A stretch of DNA of 15,427 nt. Source: Anaerolineales bacterium UBA6663. GTDB taxonomy: Bacteria > Chloroflexota > Anaerolineae > Anaerolineales > UBA6663. The translations under genes were made by a program, and so were the position numbers. The notes beneath the pieces were generated by a model, which saw only the letters and a program-made list of their open reading frames with translations, was not told the DNA's origin and ran no database searches. Shown piece by piece: positions 7,851 to 15,427 of the stretch (position 1 is the first letter of the stretch; the number at the start of each line of letters is the position of its first letter). The stretch covers positions 1 to 15,427 of the forward strand of contig DKKP01000201.1 of assembly GCA_002455335.1 (NCBI GenBank), in the 5' to 3' direction.

Positions 7851-7923
7851 GGCACCTCTCGCGGCGCGTGAGTGCGCGCCAGGGGAGTTATATCATTCGG
7901 AGCGGGGATCGCAGAGAGGTGCC
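7851..7923 (-). promoter_or_regulatory. Leader of the AAA+ gene: possible Shine-Dalgarno-hiding hairpin and weak -10 box
   Basis: Positions 7851-7860 (GAGAGGTGCC on the minus strand, containing the Shine-Dalgarno site) are perfectly complementary to 7914-7923. Inside the 53-base loop lies a second perfect 6-bp stem (7863-7868 with 7875-7880). A possible -10 box TATAAC sits at 7892-7887, with no recognisable -35. A transcript read through from the upstream sensor gene would contain both arms and could hide the ribosome site. One started at the internal promoter would lack the upstream arm. Confidence 0.4.
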
Positions 7924-7940
7924 GGTCGTGCGCCGCGCAC

Positions 7941-8901
7941 TCAGGCCTCGCCGGCCAAGGGCAGGCGGAGCGTGACGTTCGTGCCGTGGTCGAGGCCGGG
8001 GCTCGAAATATGCAGGCTGCCGCCCATCAGCTCGGTCAGACGCCGCGCCATGCTCAGCCCGAGGCCGAAGCCGCTGTGCTGACGCGTCGAACTGCCGTCG
8101 ACCTGGACGAACGGCTCGAGCACCTGGGCCTGCATCTCGACCGGGATGCCGACGCCGCTGTCAGCCACCACGATGTCGACGTAGCGCGACCTGTCGTTTG
8201 GCTCGACGCTGATCGCGATGTGGCCATGATCCGTGAACTTGATGGCGTTGTCGATCAGGTTATCGAGCACACGCCTGGCCTTTGTGTAGTCGACGAGCGC
8301 CTGGATCGCCGGCCCCGGAGGATAGGTGGCGATCATCGCCAGGCGTTTTTCACCGGCGCGGGCGCGATTACGCGCGACGACCTCTTCGACGAGCAGCTGC
8401 AGATCGAAGGCCTGGGTATCGAGCCGGACATTGCCGGCCTCGATCTGGGCGAAATCGAGCAAGTCCGAGATGAAGCGCTGGAGCTGTTCGGAGGCCGTGT
8501 ACGACATCGACAGCCAGTGACGTTCTTCGTCCTTCGTCTGGCACATGTCGTCGAGCACCATCGAGAGCGCGCTCTGCATGGTAGTCAGCGGCGACCGGAG
8601 CTCATGCGAGGTGTTGGCCAGGAACTCGCTCTTCAACTGGCTGGCCGATTGGGCCGCGCGCGCGAATTCGGTGGCCTCGTGCGCCGTCTGCTCGAGTCGC
8701 TCGACAAGCCTGAGGTTTTCGAGCTTGAGCGCGGCCTGCGAGCCGATCGTGAACAAGACCTGGCCTGTGGCGGCCGACAACGCCTCGCACGGCCGCGACT
8801 CCCATAGGACGACAACGGCCACGAGACGCTCCGGCCCAAGCAGCGGCACGGCGACCACCCGCCGGGCCTGGCGCCAGACGAGCACGTCGCGTTCGGGGGG
8901 G
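7941..8901 (-). CDS. Sensor kinase, C-terminal part (end of GAF, HisKA, HATPase) after a frameshift
   Basis: This is the 3' part of the REC-REC-GAF-kinase gene, in the -1 frame relative to the 5' part. From the C7 run it reads ERDVLVWRQARRVVAVPLL (end of the GAF domain). Next come the dimerisation helix with the phosphorylatable His in FLANTSHELRSPL, the N box in VLDNLIDNAIKF, the G1 box DSGVGIP, the F box EPFVQ and the G2 box GFGLGLSMA. All kinase residues are intact, so the part has not decayed. No ribosome site or convincing start lies near the break, so it is probably not made on its own. Joined across the break, the protein would be about 711 residues. Confidence 0.8.
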
Positions 8902-10075
8902 TCAACCCGGCGTCGTCGACAAAGGCCTGGAAGATCCGTCCGGCGCGAAAGGCCTCGGCCCAATGCGGGAAATCGTCGGTCTGGAATACCCGGCCGAAAT
9001 CGGGGTCGCGCTCGGCGGCGTTTGCCTCGTCGGCGTGCTGATGATGATAGGCGATCGTGACCCCCGGGTCTCCGGCGCCGCTTCCGATGGCCACCGAGGT
9101 CGCGCCGACGTAGGTGAGCATCCGGTCGCACACGATCCGAAAGACGGCATCCACCGTGTTCGCCTCGGCAAGATCCTGGCTGCACTCGAACAGCATGCGC
9201 TGATCGGCCAGCTGGCGCCGGGTCTCGGCATACGCGGCCTCGAGCCGCGCCTGGCTGTCGTGCAGCGCCTCCTGTTCGCGCTGCAGTTTGGCGCGATACG
9301 CCACGCTTTCGAGCACGCGCGGGAGACGCGTCAGATAGCCCGTGCTCTTCACAAGGTAATCGCTGGCCCCGAACTTGAAGGCTTGCAGCGCGATCTCTTC
9401 CTCGGGATGCCCGGTGATGATCACGGTCGGCACGGGCTGTGTCGCCTGAAGCCGTAACGCGCGCAACAGGTCGAGCCCATTCTGGTCGGGCAGCTGGTAA
9501 TCAAGAAGCAGCACGTCGGGAAGGTCAGAGGGCTCGACATCGGCCAGACGAAGCAGAACATCGGAGCCCGCCGTTGCGCGCTGCAATCGAATGTTGGGCG
9601 CCTGGCGGGCGAACTGGCGCGCGGTGAGCTCGAACGTCTCGTTATCGTCTTCGGCGTACAGCACGCGCAGCGTCTGGCCCTGGCGCTCCCGCTCATCTTG
9701 ATAGCGCTCGACGGCATCCCGCAGTGTTGCAGGCAGATGATCGAGATAGCTCTCGCGCTTGACGACGTAGTCTGACGCGCCGGCTCGAAGCGCCGCGGTC
9801 ACCGTGGCGTCGTCACCCAACCCCGTGATGACGACCACAGGCAGCGGCCAGCCCCGAGCGCGGATCTGGCCATACAGCGCAAGGCCCTCGCCATCGGGCA
9901 GGTTGAGGTCGGTGAGAACAAGGTCGAAGTCTCTGCCGTTGTTGACGCGGAGCCGCAGCAAAGCCTCGCTGATCGTCGCAACGACCTCGAGTTCGATGTC
10001 GGGCGCGGTCTTGCGCAGAGCCCGCCGGGTCAGGTCGGCGTCGAGCGCATTGTCTTCGACATACAAAACGCGCAT
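8633..10075 (-). CDS. Sensor kinase, N-terminal part (REC-REC-GAF) with frameshift at C7
   Basis: The frame gives 480 residues, but homology to known domains stops at residue 394. It has a first receiver (about 1-125, acidic pair E7-D8, phosphoacceptor D56 in LVLTDLNLPDG, K106). A second receiver follows (about 136-262, E142-D143-D144, D192 in LLLDYQLPDQNG, K243), then a coiled linker and the first part of a GAF domain (about 290-390). After LTPP the frame continues into a low-complexity Arg/Ser-rich tail typical of an out-of-frame read. The break falls on seven C (8901-8895 on the minus strand), and the other frame continues the GAF domain and the kinase. The gene starts 12 bp after the response regulator and looks like the third gene of a phosphorelay operon. 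Confidence 0.85.
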   Translation of the reverse strand: MRVLYVEDNALDADLTRRALRKTAPDIELEVVATISEALLRLRVNNGRDFDLVLTDLNLPDGEGLALYGQIRARGWPLPVVVITGLGDDATVTAALRAGASDYVVKRESYLDHLPATLRDAVERYQDERERQGQTLRVLYAEDDNETFELTARQFARQAPNIRLQRATAGSDVLLRLADVEPSDLPDVLLLDYQLPDQNGLDLLRALRLQATQPVPTVIITGHPEEEIALQAFKFGASDYLVKSTGYLTRLPRVLESVAYRAKLQREQEALHDSQARLEAAYAETRRQLADQRMLFECSQDLAEANTVDAVFRIVCDRMLTYVGATSVAIGSGAGDPGVTIAYHHQHADEANAAERDPDFGRVFQTDDFPHWAEAFRAGRIFQAFVDDAGLTPPNATCSSGARPGGWSPCRCLGRSVSWPLSSYGSRGRARRCRPPQARSCSRSARRPRSSSKTSGLSSDSSRRRTRPPNSRARPNRPAS

Positions 10076-10087
10076 GGCGTCGTCCGT

Positions 10088-10513
10088 TCAGCGGGTGGGC
10101 TGGTTGAGCGCAACCCAGTACAGCTCGATCTGCGATGCGACATCCATGAACTTGTCGAAGTCCACGGGTTTGACGATATAAGAGTTCGCGCCGAGCTCGT
10201 AAGCCGTCCGGATGTCGCGGTCTTCGTCGGAAGTGGTCAACACCACGACCGGCACAGTGGCCGAGACCGGATGCTCGCGCAGCCGGCGCAACACCTCGAG
10301 GCCGTCGATCAACGGCAGCTTGAGGTCAAGCAGCACGACAAGCGGCAGCGGCTCGCCGGATTCCCAACGCGGCAACATCGCGACAGCCTCGGCGCCGTCG
10401 CGGGCGACCTGCAGCGGGTTGCCAAGCCTGTGCTTGGCGAAGGCGCGCCGCGTGAGCTCGAGGTCCATCGGGTTGTCTTCGACCAGGAAGATCGGGCGTG
10501 TGGCATCGTTCAT
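10088..10513 (-). CDS. Single-domain response regulator, Rcp1-like
   Basis: The 141-residue protein is one receiver domain. It has the acidic pocket (E11-D12 in FLVEDNPMDLELT), the phosphoacceptor Asp in VVLLDLKLPLIDGLEVL, the conserved Thr in VVLTTS and the Lys in YIVKPVDF. The N-terminal EDNPMDLELTRRAF and the extended loop after the acidic pocket are typical of CheY-like partners of phytochrome-type kinases (Rcp1 family). There is no output domain, so it must pass the signal by binding or by phosphotransfer. Its ATG overlaps the stop of the upstream PAS kinase by 4 bases (ATGA), which implies translational coupling and makes that kinase its likely partner. Confidence 0.93.
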   Translation of the reverse strand: MNDATRPIFLVEDNPMDLELTRRAFAKHRLGNPLQVARDGAEAVAMLPRWESGEPLPLVVLLDLKLPLIDGLEVLRRLREHPVSATVPVVVLTTSDEDRDIRTAYELGANSYIVKPVDFDKFMDVASQIELYWVALNQPTR

Positions 10514-13230
10514 GAGGTGTGTTCCTTGACCGGCGCCGCCTCGGCGGCTTCCGGGATCTCGAGATAAAACGTGGCGCCCTCGCCCGGCTGGCTTTCCGCC
10601 CAGGCCCGACCGCCCATCCGCTCCATCGCCTTGCGGACGAGCGCCAGGCCGACGCCCGTCCCAGGATAGTCCTCCTGGCGGTGCAGCCGTGTGAAAATAC
10701 CGAAAATCTTGTCGTGATATTGCATGTCGAAGCCGATCCCGTGATCGCGCACCGACAGCCGGATGATCTGCCCGAGGCGCTCGGCGCCGACCTCAATGCG
10801 TGGCGCTTCGCCGGGCCGCGCAAACTTCAACGCATTATCCACAAGATTCCGCACAGCCTGCGCCAGCCCGTCGCGGTCGCCCAAGACCCGGAATTGCGGC
10901 ACAGCGACCTCGATCGTGGGCGCGAGCGCCCGGATCTCCGAAAGGCGCTGGGTCACGATCGCGCCGACCAGGTCGGCGAGCTCGATCGGGGTCTCGACCA
11001 GGGCCCGGCGCTCGAGACGCGAATAGGCCAGCAGGTCGGTGATGAGTTGGCTCATCTGGATCGTGGCGCCGCGGATCGTGCGCAGGAACCGCTTGCCTTC
11101 GTCGTCGAGCCGATCGCCGTAGTCTTCGAGCAGGATACGGCTGTAGCCGTCGATCCCACGCAATGGCGCCTTGAGGTCATGCGAGACCGAGTACGTAAAC
11201 GTCTCCATCTCGCGGTTCTTTGAGGCCAGTTCTTCGTTGAGGGTCTGCAGGGTCTGCTCTTGCCGGCGCCGTTCGCTCAGATCCGTGATCGTGGCGATCG
11301 AACCGGCGGCATGGCCGCCCTCGATCCGCGGCACGCCCGTGATCAACGCATAGATCAGCGAGCCGTCGCGATGGCGCAGCGACGTTTCGTAGCTCGTCTT
11401 CTCGCCGCGAGCGCGGGCCTGACGGGCGGCTTCGAGCGAGGCATGGTCGATTGAAGCAGTGAAGTCGAAGGGTGATCGCCCGATCAACTCAGAAGGCTCG
11501 TACCCAAGCATCCGTGCATAGGCTTGATTGACGTACACGAACTGACCGGCCGGGTCGGTAACCGTCAGCCCCTGCCCCATCGCCTCCATCACGCTCGTGG
11601 CGAAACGCCGCTGGTCTTCGAGCGCGAGCTCGGCCCGCTTGCGGTCGGTGATATCGATCACCGAACCCTCGTATTGCACGATCTCGCCCTCGGCATTATG
11701 CAGCGCGCGGGCGTTCTCTGAGACCCAGAGACGCTCTCCCGTCGCGTAGCGCCTGACCTCGGATTCGAAATTGACGACCTCGCCATCACGCTCGATAGCG
11801 GCGATGAACTGCGCGCGGCGCTCAGGATCGACATACCACTCACGGCCGATGTTCTTGATCGCCGCAATCTGCTCGGCTTCAGTGTCAAACCCATTCAGCC
11901 GATAGAGATACGGATTTGCCCTCGCCTGTTCACCGTGGGGCGTCGATCGGTACAGGCCGATCGGCACGTTCTCGTAAAGCGACCGGTACTCGGCCTCGGC
12001 GGCGCGCACCTGGTGCTCGGCCAGCTTCTGCGAGGTGATGTCCTGGAAGGAGCCGTAGAGTTTGACGGGCATCCCGTCTTCGAACACGGGATGGCCGACG
12101 GTGCGCGTCCAGATCCGGCGCCCGCTGTGCGTGACGACCTCGACCTCGAGGTCGTAGGGCTCGCCTGTCACGATGGCCCGTTGGATGGCGCTTGAGACCC
12201 GCTCCTGGTATTCGGGCGCATAGATCCCGACGGCCGAGGTCGGATCGACGGAAAAGGTCTCGGGCGAAACGTCGTGGATCCGATACATCTCGGCCGTCCA
12301 GAACATCTCGGCCTTGCGCAGGTCGAGCTCCCAACCGCCGACGCGGGCTGCCTGCTGCGTCTGGTCAAGGATGCGGGCCTGGCGCTCGAGCGCGATCTGG
12401 TTCTCTCGCAAACGGGTCTCGGTGCGCTTCTGCTCCGAGACATCCGTCACGACCACGATCGAGCCCGAGACCTCGCCCTCGACCCGGCGCGGCGTGACGG
12501 TCACGAGCGTGTCGATCGAGTGGCCGTCGCTGTGGCGCAAGGTCATCTCGTAGGTGTGCGCCTCGCCGCGCTGCCGTCGAGCGAGCGACTCCCGGATCCG
12601 GGCATGCTCGCTCGGGTCGGCAAAGTCTAGCGGGGTGCGGCCAATGATGTCTTCAGGGCGCCTGCCGATGAGCGCTGCGTAAGCCGGGTTAACGTACTCG
12701 AACCGCAGCTGTGAGTTCATCAGCACAAGGCCCTGGCCAAGGCTGTCGATCACTAGCCGGGCAAAGTCGCGTTCGGCCTGGAGGCTGGATTCGACGAACT
12801 CGCGCCGGCTGATCTCGGCCTCGAGTTGTGTGCGTTCCTCGGCGAGCTCGGCCTCTTGCTCACGAACCTTGCGGAACCAACCGAGCGACTTGAGGACCAT
12901 CCAGCTGAACAGCACGCCATAGAGCGCGTAGGCGATGTGGTTCGATAGGGGCTCGTCGACTTTGATCAGGCTGTAAAGCCAGATGTTGAGTGGCACCAGC
13001 GCCAGGCCCGCGGCGACGCCCCAGGCCAGATGCCCGCCCAGGATGGCGATCGCGGCGACGACAGGTACTGTGATAGAACTGAGCGTCCGCCCGCCGATGG
13101 GTTGGGCGAAGATGAACAGCGCCGGATAGGCCACCAACACGAAAGCCATCAAACCCAGCCGTACGGGCCAGGTCAGGCGATCGAACTTGAAGGGCTGGCG
13201 CCCTGGCGACTTCCGTGTCGAGTGAGCCAT
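10510..13230 (-). CDS. Membrane-anchored multi-PAS sensor histidine kinase
   Basis: The 906-residue kinase begins with about four predicted transmembrane helices (roughly 24-42, 53-68, 70-87, 96-113) and a short coiled coil (120-150). Four PAS domains follow (about 152-266, 284-400, 412-530, 540-653), the second and third with PAC-like ends (FQDITSQK, VIDITDRK). A second coiled coil leads to HisKA with H684 in YSVSHDLKAPLRGIDGYSRIL. The ATPase domain has the N box NLVDNALKF (795-803), the G1 box DHGIGFD (829-835) and the G2 box GTGVGLAL (857-864). The kinase core resembles the phytochrome-type class, matching the Rcp1-like regulator that overlaps its end. The PAS ligands cannot be named; no haem or flavin motif is obvious. 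The ATG at 13230 has AGGA three bases upstream, a short spacing. Confidence 0.94.
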   Translation of the reverse strand: MAHSTRKSPGRQPFKFDRLTWPVRLGLMAFVLVAYPALFIFAQPIGGRTLSSITVPVVAAIAILGGHLAWGVAAGLALVPLNIWLYSLIKVDEPLSNHIAYALYGVLFSWMVLKSLGWFRKVREQEAELAEERTQLEAEISRREFVESSLQAERDFARLVIDSLGQGLVLMNSQLRFEYVNPAYAALIGRRPEDIIGRTPLDFADPSEHARIRESLARRQRGEAHTYEMTLRHSDGHSIDTLVTVTPRRVEGEVSGSIVVVTDVSEQKRTETRLRENQIALERQARILDQTQQAARVGGWELDLRKAEMFWTAEMYRIHDVSPETFSVDPTSAVGIYAPEYQERVSSAIQRAIVTGEPYDLEVEVVTHSGRRIWTRTVGHPVFEDGMPVKLYGSFQDITSQKLAEHQVRAAEAEYRSLYENVPIGLYRSTPHGEQARANPYLYRLNGFDTEAEQIAAIKNIGREWYVDPERRAQFIAAIERDGEVVNFESEVRRYATGERLWVSENARALHNAEGEIVQYEGSVIDITDRKRAELALEDQRRFATSVMEAMGQGLTVTDPAGQFVYVNQAYARMLGYEPSELIGRSPFDFTASIDHASLEAARQARARGEKTSYETSLRHRDGSLIYALITGVPRIEGGHAAGSIATITDLSERRRQEQTLQTLNEELASKNREMETFTYSVSHDLKAPLRGIDGYSRILLEDYGDRLDDEGKRFLRTIRGATIQMSQLITDLLAYSRLERRALVETPIELADLVGAIVTQRLSEIRALAPTIEVAVPQFRVLGDRDGLAQAVRNLVDNALKFARPGEAPRIEVGAERLGQIIRLSVRDHGIGFDMQYHDKIFGIFTRLHRQEDYPGTGVGLALVRKAMERMGGRAWAESQPGEGATFYLEIPEAAEAAPVKEHTS

Positions 13231-13270
13231 GCGTCCTGCATATTTTGGCCAGTCAGCCCGGCGTTTGCCA

Positions 13271-13295
13271 TAAAGCGGCGATGAATTCGCGCCGC
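13271..13295 (-). terminator. Weak intrinsic terminator after glcF
   Basis: On the transcribed strand a stem GCGGCG/CGCCGC (13295-13290 with 13280-13275) closes a 9-base loop and is followed by TTTA. It begins two bases after the glcF stop. The stem is short and the T-run minimal, so termination may be partial. The promoter of the PAS kinase gene would then have to lie within the remaining 40 bp or read-through would occur. Confidence 0.45.
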
Positions 13296-13296
13296 G

Positions 13297-14565
13297 TCAG
13301 TGCACGGGCTCACGCCGGTAGGCCCTGGCCAACACCTCAAAGGTATGCCACAGCGGCAGCGGGCGGTTGAGCCGTTTCAGGTGGGTCGTGATTTGCACCA
13401 AACAGCCGATGTTCCCGGCCGCCAGCGCTTGCGCCCCGGTCGCCAGGATGTTGCGCGCCTTGCGTTCGCCAAGCGCCGCCGCCAGCGTCGGCTGCTCGAG
13501 GTTATAGGTGCCGGCCGAGCCACAGCACAGATCGCCCTCCGGGACCTCGACCAGCTCGAGCCCGGGCACAGCCGCCAGCAGCCGCCGCGGCGCCGCCGAG
13601 ACGCCCTGCGCATGCCCGAGGTGACAGGCATCGTGATAAGCCACACGCGTCGGCATCGCCAACGCCGGCGGCGCGATCAGACCCAGCGCGTCCAGGAACT
13701 CACTGACATCCTGCACATGTTGGGCGAAGATCGCGGCCTCGACGGCCTCGGGCTGCCCGGCAAACAACACATCGTAGGCCTTCATGCCCGATCCGCACCC
13801 TGCAGCCGTGGTCAACACGGCATCGACGTCCTTCGGGAAGGTGTGCAGATTCACCCGCGCCAGGGCGCGCGCCCTGTCGAGTTCACCGGCGTGGAAACCA
13901 AGAGATCCGCAACACCCCTGCCCGGCTGGGATGAGCACCTCGACGCCGTTCGCGGCGAGCACCTCGAGCGCAGCCCGGTTGATCCCGGGCGAGAGCGCCT
14001 GTTGAACACAACCCGTCAGTAACGCCACACGCGCACGGCGTTGCCCGATCGCCTCAACTCGCGCCGGAAGGGCCACGACCGGCGGCAGATCGGAAGGTAA
14101 CAGATCGAGCATCGTCTGGAACGACTTCGGGAGAGCGCCCCGCACGGCCTGGCCGATCTTGCCAGTCGCCGCCGCCATCCGGAAGCGATCGGGATACGGC
14201 AGGGTCTCGTGAGTCAGGGTTCGCGCCAGGCCTTCGCTCAGGCTCCGCTGTCGAGAGGATTCGGCGTGCTGCCGATACAGGGGCAAGAGGGCGTCGTAGC
14301 GCACACCCGACGGACAGGCCGGCACGCAGGCTTCGCAGCCCAGACAGCGGTCGACGTAAGGCAGGGTCTCGGGCACAGGCACCGAGCCCTCGAGCGCGGC
14401 CTTCATCAACGTGATCCGTCCGCGCGGCGAATCCATCTCTTCGCCCAGGAGCCGGTAGGTCGGGCACGCCGCCAGACAAAAACCGCAGTGCACGCAGGCG
14501 CCGATGGCGTCCGCCATGATCTTGCCTGCCGCGCCGAGGCGTTCAACGGGGATGGTGTGCTGCAT
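13297..14565 (-). CDS. glcF: Glycolate oxidase iron-sulfur subunit GlcF
   Basis: The 422-residue protein has the expected layout of GlcF. Two 4Fe-4S ferredoxin motifs come first: [12 protein letters not shown] (Cys 24, 27, 30, 34) and [12 protein letters not shown] (Cys 74, 77, 80, 84). Two cysteine-rich CCG domains follow ([13 protein letters not shown] at 218-230 and HDACHLGH with [10 protein letters not shown] at 311-354). With GlcD and GlcE it forms the membrane-associated glycolate dehydrogenase that oxidises glycolate to glyoxylate and passes electrons to the respiratory chain. It starts 8 bp after glcE, without a well-placed Shine-Dalgarno sequence, so coupled translation is likely. 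E. coli GlcF is of similar length (about 407 residues). LutA-type proteins are related, but the glcE neighbour settles the call. Confidence 0.94.
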   Translation of the reverse strand: MQHTIPVERLGAAGKIMADAIGACVHCGFCLAACPTYRLLGEEMDSPRGRITLMKAALEGSVPVPETLPYVDRCLGCEACVPACPSGVRYDALLPLYRQHAESSRQRSLSEGLARTLTHETLPYPDRFRMAAATGKIGQAVRGALPKSFQTMLDLLPSDLPPVVALPARVEAIGQRRARVALLTGCVQQALSPGINRAALEVLAANGVEVLIPAGQGCCGSLGFHAGELDRARALARVNLHTFPKDVDAVLTTAAGCGSGMKAYDVLFAGQPEAVEAAIFAQHVQDVSEFLDALGLIAPPALAMPTRVAYHDACHLGHAQGVSAAPRRLLAAVPGLELVEVPEGDLCCGSAGTYNLEQPTLAAALGERKARNILATGAQALAAGNIGCLVQITTHLKRLNRPLPLWHTFEVLARAYRREPVH

Positions 14566-14573
14566 AGGGGATG

Positions 14574-15427
14574 CTAGAGCTCCGGAAACCGCACCGCAGG
14601 ATCGAGTGCGGCCTTGACGCGGGCGGCAAATGCCTGGTGCGATCGCTTCAGGCCGATCAAGCCAAAGGGCCCGCCACCGACATACTCAGGGCCGAATATC
14701 GCGAGGCCAGCCATCCCCAACCGGCTCAATTCGGTGTCAAGCACGTCGACGGCATGCGGCCAGCTCAGCCAGGCGACCTGCCCACCCGCGCTGTAGCGGC
14801 GCACGGCCGAGGTCTGTTCGAGCATCGCTTCGAGCTGAGGGATGCGCCTGGGCGTGACCGGCACCTTGACCAGGGCCGACTCGACCGGCACCCACGTAAA
14901 CTCTCGCGCGGCTTCCCAAAGGGCCGCATCGTCTTCGCCCTGACGCACCCGACCCTCTCCGATCATGTCACGCAGGCGCCCGAGCCGGGCCGACAACGAC
15001 TCGGCCAGACCGCCCAGCCGCACCTGGAGCTGCGTGCCGCGCGGACCGGGCGCGAGATCGAGCGCCTCCAGGTCGAGCGGCGCCATCAGCAAGCGCGACT
15101 GCAGCTCGAGCGCAACGTTCAAAGTCGGCGCGTCGACGACATAGGTCGCGTAAGCGCGCGGACGCGGAAAGACCTTGAAGGTCACTTCGACGATGGCGCC
15201 CAGCTGGCCCAGGCTCCCCACCATCAGCTTTGGAAAGTCGAACCCCGCCGCGTTCTTCACGACCTTGCCGCCGCCACGGATCAGCTGCCCGCGGCCATCG
15301 ACCCAGCGCAGCCCGAGGATGAAGTCGCGCACGCCGCCGTAACGATATCGGCCCGGGCCGCTCAGCCCGGCGGCGACGGTGCCGCCCAGCGTGGCGCCCC
15401 TTCTGACCAGCGGCGGGTCGAACGGCA
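14574..15427 (-). CDS. glcE: Glycolate oxidase FAD-binding subunit GlcE (5' end outside the window)
   Basis: The frame is open to the right edge, so the N-terminal part is missing. An internal GTG at 15332 is not the start, because the residues before it ([20 protein letters not shown]) are the conserved FAD-binding segment of the FAD_binding_4 fold. Next come [19 protein letters not shown] and [20 protein letters not shown], which are typical of GlcE. The C-terminal part (about 200 residues) is the smaller GlcE-type cap. GlcE is the second flavoprotein of glycolate dehydrogenase. Directly upstream, beyond the window, glcD is expected. The stop overlaps nothing, and glcF follows after 8 bp. 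Confidence 0.92.
   Translation of the reverse strand, partial: PFDPPLVRRGATLGGTVAAGLSGPGRYRYGGVRDFILGLRWVDGRGQLIRGGGKVVKNAAGFDFPKLMVGSLGQLGAIVEVTFKVFPRPRAYATYVVDAPTLNVALELQSRLLMAPLDLEALDLAPGPRGTQLQVRLGGLAESLSARLGRLRDMIGEGRVRQGEDDAALWEAAREFTWVPVESALVKVPVTPRRIPQLEAMLEQTSAVRRYSAGGQVAWLSWPHAVDVLDTELSRLGMAGLAIFGPEYVGGGPFGLIGLKRSHQAFAARVKAALDPAVRFPEL

Noticed and set aside
7872..8807. Plus-strand open frame of 311 codons opposite the kinase domain
   Set aside because: The minus strand here encodes intact HisKA and HATPase motifs. The plus-strand product has no domain character.
14574..15332. GlcE starting at the GTG at 15332 as a complete gene
   Set aside because: The frame continues to the window edge and encodes conserved FAD-binding residues before this GTG, so the gene is truncated by the window, not short.

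Overview
The window is GC-rich bacterial chromosome with every recognisable gene on the minus strand, so transcription runs from high to low coordinates. No phage, plasmid, tRNA, rRNA or CRISPR feature is visible. The host is probably a free-living, flagellum-independent environmental bacterium, and I lean towards Chloroflexota with moderate confidence. The hints are the palindromic intergenic repeat at 72-103 (a GTAGAGAC-type hairpin I associate with Chloroflexota and cyanobacteria), the short-unit tandem-repeat hairpins between genes, and a secreted protease ending in an aromatic/Pro/Leu-rich tail (YYPHWLPIIG). No marker gene here settles this.

Reading in the direction of transcription from the right edge: (1) the end of a glycolate oxidase operon, with a 5'-truncated glcE (14574-15427) followed by glcF (13297-14565), closed by a small hairpin. 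(2) A signal-transduction operon (13230-7941) with a four-PAS membrane histidine kinase, a stand-alone Rcp1-type response regulator overlapping it by 4 bases, and a second sensor built as REC-REC-GAF-HisKA-HATPase. The last gene is split by a frameshift at a run of seven C. (3) An AAA+ MoxR/CoxD-like ATPase (6948-7847) and a CoxE-like VWA protein (5429-6808), a classical chaperone pair, separated by a 150-bp hairpin made of 8-bp repeats. (4) A secreted S8 subtilisin-like protease (2786-5146) with an upstream spacer of about 280 bp. (5) A yebC-ruvC-ruvA-yjjX operon (2671-169) with a perfect extended -10 promoter ahead of yebC. It joins Holliday-junction processing with a YebC-family regulator/translation factor and a nucleotide-pool sanitising phosphatase.

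The most unusual signal is not a gene. Three gene junctions (after ruvA, after ruvC, after the AAA+ gene) carry short tandem repeats of 7 or 8 bp arranged as a forward array followed by an inverted array. The unit differs at each site but the architecture is the same, and each element abuts or overlaps the stop codon of the gene before it. In two of them the repeat supplies the stop codon itself and places stop codons in all three frames when read inward from either side.

Other points worth following are the C7 frameshift in the sensor gene (sequencing error, decay, phase variation or -1 slippage), a 10-bp inverted repeat that could hide the ribosome binding site of the AAA+ gene, and the orphan state of the CoxD/CoxE-like pair, which has no visible client enzyme nearby.
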